A stretch of DNA of 9,884 nucleotides. Origin: REDI01 sp964586865. GTDB lineage: Bacteria > Myxococcota_A > UBA796 > GCA-2862545. Location of the stretch: NCBI GenBank assembly GCA_964586865.1, contig CAZPJM010000175.1, forward strand, positions 1-9,884, in the 5' to 3' direction. The notes beneath the pieces were generated by a model. It was not told where the DNA came from. It worked only from the letters and a program-made list of their open reading frames with translations, and ran no database searches. This document shows positions 7,390 to 9,884 of this stretch, piece by piece (position 1 is the stretch's first letter; every line of letters begins with the position of its first letter). The position numbers and the translations under genes were made by a program.

Positions 7390-7413
7390 AGTGTACCGGT
7401 CGGGACTGACCGG
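7390..7413 (-). promoter_or_regulatory. Candidate protease promoter -10 with adjoining inverted repeat
   Basis: On the minus strand TACACT (7395-7390; four of six matches to TATAAT) lies 26 bases before the protease ATG. Directly upstream is a perfect inverted repeat, CCGGTC-N6-GACCGG (7413-7396). No convincing -35 at 16-18 bases is seen. The repeat could be an operator, or part of the promoter of an alternative sigma factor. Confidence 0.35.
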
Positions 7414-7509
7414 ACCGTAAGGGCGAGGGTCGTCCGCGGAGGTCCTTTCGTGTCATCGGCGTGTCGGGCGTGATCCGCACCCTCCTGGCGCGGCCCTGAC
7501 CCCGGGGGG

Positions 7510-9549
7510 CTACCAGCCGCTCCCCTGGACCCCCACGACCAGCGCGGTGGAGCCGTCCTCGAGGACCCGCGGAGCCATGGTGGGCGCCCAGTGGCCGGGG
7601 AGCCGCAGCCGTGGGGAGAGGCCGGTGGAGCGGGAGCCGGCCCGGCGCTGCCGGAGGTTCTCGGAGATCACGGCGCCCACGCCCATGCCCACCAGGGTGC
7701 CCCCCAGGGCGGCCGCCGCCACCGGCTGGGCCTCGCCCGNNNNNNNNNNNNNNNNNNNNNNNNNNNNNNNNNNNNNNNNNNNNNNNNNNNNNNNNNNNNN
7801 NNNNNNNNNNNNNNNNNNNNNNNNNNNNNNNNNNNNNNNCCAGGCCCGCCGTGCCCATGGGGAGCATGATCTGGGACGCCAGGAGGGGCCCGTCGAAGAA
7901 GCCCAGGCCCGCGCCCAGGGCATTGCCCGCCAGGGCGCCGAAGCCGGCCACGGCCACCTGACGCCCCGAGGTCTCGCCGAAGGCCGTGGCCACAAGCCCG
8001 GCGGCCAGGCCCAGGTGCATGCCCGTGTGCACGTGCCCGTCGGCCTCGCCCAGCTCGTAGGTCGAGGGGATCCACCCCCCGAGCCACGCCCCCTGGGCGG
8101 CCGCCACGGCGCCCATCGCCCCGTCGGCGGGCTCGAGCTGCCAGGTCTCGGCCAGGATGGCGCCCAGGCCCAGGCCCACGATCGTCCCCGCCAGGGCCGC
8201 CCCGGTGCGGATCCGGTCCCGGCGCGCCAGATCGTCCGGACCCACGGTGCTGCCCGGGTTGGCCCACGGGTCGAAGATCTCCGGATCCGGGCCCAGGGCC
8301 AGCCGGCTCAGGCCCCAGGCGATCTGGCTGCCGGTGTAGCCGGCCAGGTCGATCTCGAGGACCTCGGAGGGCTGGGGATCCTTGCGGAGGAGCACGGCGC
8401 CCACCCCGGCCCCCGCCCCGACCCCGATGGCCCGGAACGCCGCTCCCCACAGGCGTCGCTGCTCGTCCGTCACCGAGGGGGCGTCGGCCGGGACGGCGGC
8501 CCAGGTGGCCATGAGCCCCGCCGCCAGCCCCCAGCCCACCCCGCTGGCGAAGGCCAAGCCCTGCCCTTCCGTGACGGGCTCGCTCGCGGCGTACAGCCAG
8601 CCGGCGCCCGCGCCGATGAGGCCGCCGCCCACGCCGCCCACCGCCTCGCCGGCCTCGAACTGCCCGAACGCCCCCACCGAGGACAGGAGCACCCCCGTGG
8701 CCAGGCTGCTGGCCGCGATCCCCGCCGCCACCCCCAGGGGAGCCGCCGGGTCGTCCGGGCTGCCCAGCCGGTCCGCCACCCTCGGGTATGCCCGTCGCAG
8801 GGTCTCCTCAGCGAGGATGCGCACCCACCCATCCAGCTCGTCGTCATCGGCGATGGCGAACAGGGCCACCGCCGCGTCCTCGCGGCCCAGGGCCGCCAGC
8901 AGCTCGACCGCGGCCTGGCGATCGTCCCGGGGCAGCTCCGCGGGTCGGTGGCCACCCGCACGCCGAGGGCCGTGCTCTCCAGGTGGTCCAGGCTGGCCGC
9001 GGCGCGGAGCACCGGGATGCGGACGTCGCCGTCGGGCAGCAGCACCGCGGCCCGGAGGAAGGGCAGGACCCTCGGATCCTGCCGCTCGACGAGCGCGTCG
9101 GCCGCCCGCACCCGATCCGGCGTGGGGAGGCGGGCATCCAGCAGCACCCCCGCCAGCCGCAGCACCTCGTCCGTCCCGTCCGAGGCGGGCTCCTCCGCCG
9201 GCGCCTCCGCCGTCCCCTGGGGTGGGGGCGCCACCGTCGGGTCCTCCGGCGCCGGGACCTGGGGGTCGGCGGGCGGCCCGTCCTGGACCGGGATCGCGGG
9301 AACGGCACGCCGCCCGAGGATCTCCTGTCCGAGGCGCAGGGGGGCCGGGGCCACCACCGGCCGAGCCGGCTCGGCGTGGGCCTGCCCCGTCGGCATCGCC
9401 CCATCGCCCTCACCCGGGGCCTCTCCCCAGGCCCGCTCGTCGGGCGGCTCCTCCGCCTCGCTCCACCCCGAGCCGGTCGACCCCTCCACCACCGCCGCCG
9501 ACGCCGGCGGAGCGAGCGTCCAGACCAGGGCCAGGAGCAGCGACGGCAT
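7510..9549 (-). CDS. Secreted HEAT-repeat protein with glycine-rich membrane segments; frameshifted and gapped
   Basis: The gene starts at ATG 9549, with GGAGG four bases upstream and a signal peptide (MPSLLLALVWTLAPPASA), followed by an Ala/Pro-rich linker (about 25-125). HEAT-like helices follow from about 127 (VLRLAGVLLDARLPTPDRVRAADAL, split as VLRLAGVLLD and RVRAADALVE). At TDP203 the frame breaks: the helical repeat resumes one frame over as ELPRDDRQAAVELLAAL, consistent with one lost base near 8929-8945. Beyond it are at least eight glycine-rich hydrophobic segments with GxxxG-like spacing (for example GVGGGLIGAGAG, IGVGAGAGVGAVLL, TIVGLGLGAILA, GALAGNALGAGLGFF). The 100-N gap interrupts it, and the last 75 residues (GEAQPVAAAALGG to VVGVQGSGW) are in another frame, as expected if the gap length is arbitrary. 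Function is unknown; I recognise no family. The break may be an assembly error rather than a true pseudogene. Confidence 0.8.
7740..7839. other. Assembly gap of 100 N
   Basis: Exactly 100 unknown bases, the conventional placeholder for a gap of unknown size. It lies inside the HEAT/glycine-rich gene, so that protein's true length and the frame relation across the gap cannot be known from this window. Confidence 0.99.
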
Positions 9550-9600
9550 GGGACCTCCGGGATGCGCCCTACATCCTGCCTCGTCGTCGAGGGCACGTAA

Positions 9601-9728
9601 AGCCGTCTGCCGGCCCTGCCCGACCTGCGCGTCCCCTCCCCCGCGCCTTCCTCGATGCCGGCGACTGGAAAGGCTGGTTCGCCCACCTCGACCACCGCGC
9701 CCGCCAGGCCGCCCTCAAGGATCGTTGA
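9601..9728 (+). pseudogene. Possible gene remnant with coding-like 3' end, no start
   Basis: The stretch from 9648 to the TGA at 9726-9728 reads FLDAGDWKGWFAHLDHRARQ then AALKDR, with mostly C or G at third positions, unlike a random frame. Upstream, 9604-9645 looks coding in a neighbouring frame (RLPALPDLRVPSPA), with the change falling at a run of C bases (9638-9642). An in-frame TAA at 9598 and the absence of ATG, GTG or TTG leave no start. It could be a decayed gene, a short gene with a sequencing indel, or chance in GC-rich DNA. Confidence 0.25.
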
Positions 9729-9752
9729 CGCGACCCGAGAAGCGGTTAGGAC
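9725..9752 (+). promoter_or_regulatory. Likely promoter of the tRNA-Asn gene
   Basis: TTGACG (9725-9730, five of six matches to the -35 consensus) is separated by 16 bases from TAGGAC (9747-9752, a weak -10). It lies about 58 bp before the tRNA. The downstream segment 9753-9800 is extremely GC-rich. Confidence 0.4.
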
Positions 9753-9809
9753 GCGCGGCGTCGCCAGGGACCGCCCCCCCGGGGCCCCCCGACCCGGCGA
9801 CCTCTCCAT

Positions 9810-9883
9810 TCCCCAGTAGCTCAGTCGGTTAGAGCACCTGACTGTTAATCAGGGTGTCACTGGTTCGAGTCCAGTCTGGGGAG
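9810..9883 (+). tRNA. tRNA-Asn (anticodon GTT)
   Basis: Full cloverleaf: acceptor TCCCCAG (9810-9816) pairs with CTGGGGA (9876-9882); D arm from 9819; anticodon stem CCTGA/TCAGG (9837-9841, 9849-9853) with loop CTGTTAA and anticodon GTT at 9844-9846; T arm ACTGG/CCAGT with loop TTCGAGT; discriminator G at 9883. The next base, the last in the window, is C, so an encoded CCA cannot be judged. It decodes AAC and AAU. It is transcribed away from the HEAT-repeat gene. Confidence 0.97.
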
Positions 9884-9884
9884 C

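Noticed and set aside
5474..7420. A long plus-strand frame opposite the protease
   Set aside because: A shadow of GC-rich coding sequence; the minus strand holds the intact S41 protease.
5162..8869. One continuous minus-strand frame joining the glycine-rich protein to the protease
   Set aside because: It only stays open through the N gap. The true frame after the gap ends at 7510, and the protease has its own ribosome binding site and signal peptide at 7363.
8926..8950. Programmed -1 ribosomal frameshift
   Set aside because: No X-XXY-YYZ heptamer fits the required frame, and the assembly already shows a gap in the same gene, so an indel error is the simpler explanation.
7547..9832. A long plus-strand frame running across the gap toward the tRNA
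   Set aside because: It crosses the N run and the tRNA, has Arg/Pro-rich low-complexity sequence and lies opposite a gene with signal peptide and HEAT repeats.

Overview
The window is very GC-rich, with coding frames that strongly favour G or C at third positions and good GGAGG-type ribosome binding sites. The gene content (a Prc-type S41 protease, a small envelope lipoprotein, a TolB-propeller amidohydrolase) points to a Gram-negative bacterium, plausibly Myxococcota or another deltaproteobacterial-type lineage. That assignment is inferred from composition and gene families only. A run of exactly 100 N (7740-7839) marks a scaffold join, so this is a draft or metagenome assembly.

Layout. At the left edge a SIR2-like (SIR2_2-type) protein is encoded on the minus strand and runs out of the window, so its C-terminus is missing. 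Divergent from it on the plus strand is a large secreted two-part protein (about 1001-4309), with an N-terminal TolB/PD40 beta-propeller fused to an amidohydrolase domain. The two possible ATG starts share one CATG. A 394-bp convergent spacer (4310-4703) holds only GC-rich hairpins. Three minus-strand envelope genes follow, in transcription order from the right: a secreted HEAT-repeat protein with many glycine-rich membrane segments (9549 to 7510, broken by a frameshift and by the N gap), a Prc/Tsp-like carboxy-terminal processing protease (7363 to 5162), and a short heptad-repeat lipoprotein (5039 to 4704). At the right edge is a plus-strand tRNA-Asn(GTT) with a recognisable promoter.

How the genes relate. 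The three minus-strand genes are collinear and all carry export signals. The spacers (146 and 122 bp) and the hairpin plus promoter between protease and lipoprotein suggest separate transcription units rather than one tight operon. A periplasmic Prc-type protease beside a coiled-coil lipoprotein fits an envelope-maintenance role, but no direct link is shown. The SIR2 protein belongs to a family often found in anti-phage or stress NADases; its partners, if any, lie left of the window. I did not find a CRISPR array, an insertion sequence or a clear new multi-gene system. The most unusual items are the HEAT/glycine-rich membrane protein, the Lpp-like heptad lipoprotein with its near-ideal expression signals, and the SIR2/amidohydrolase head-to-head start.
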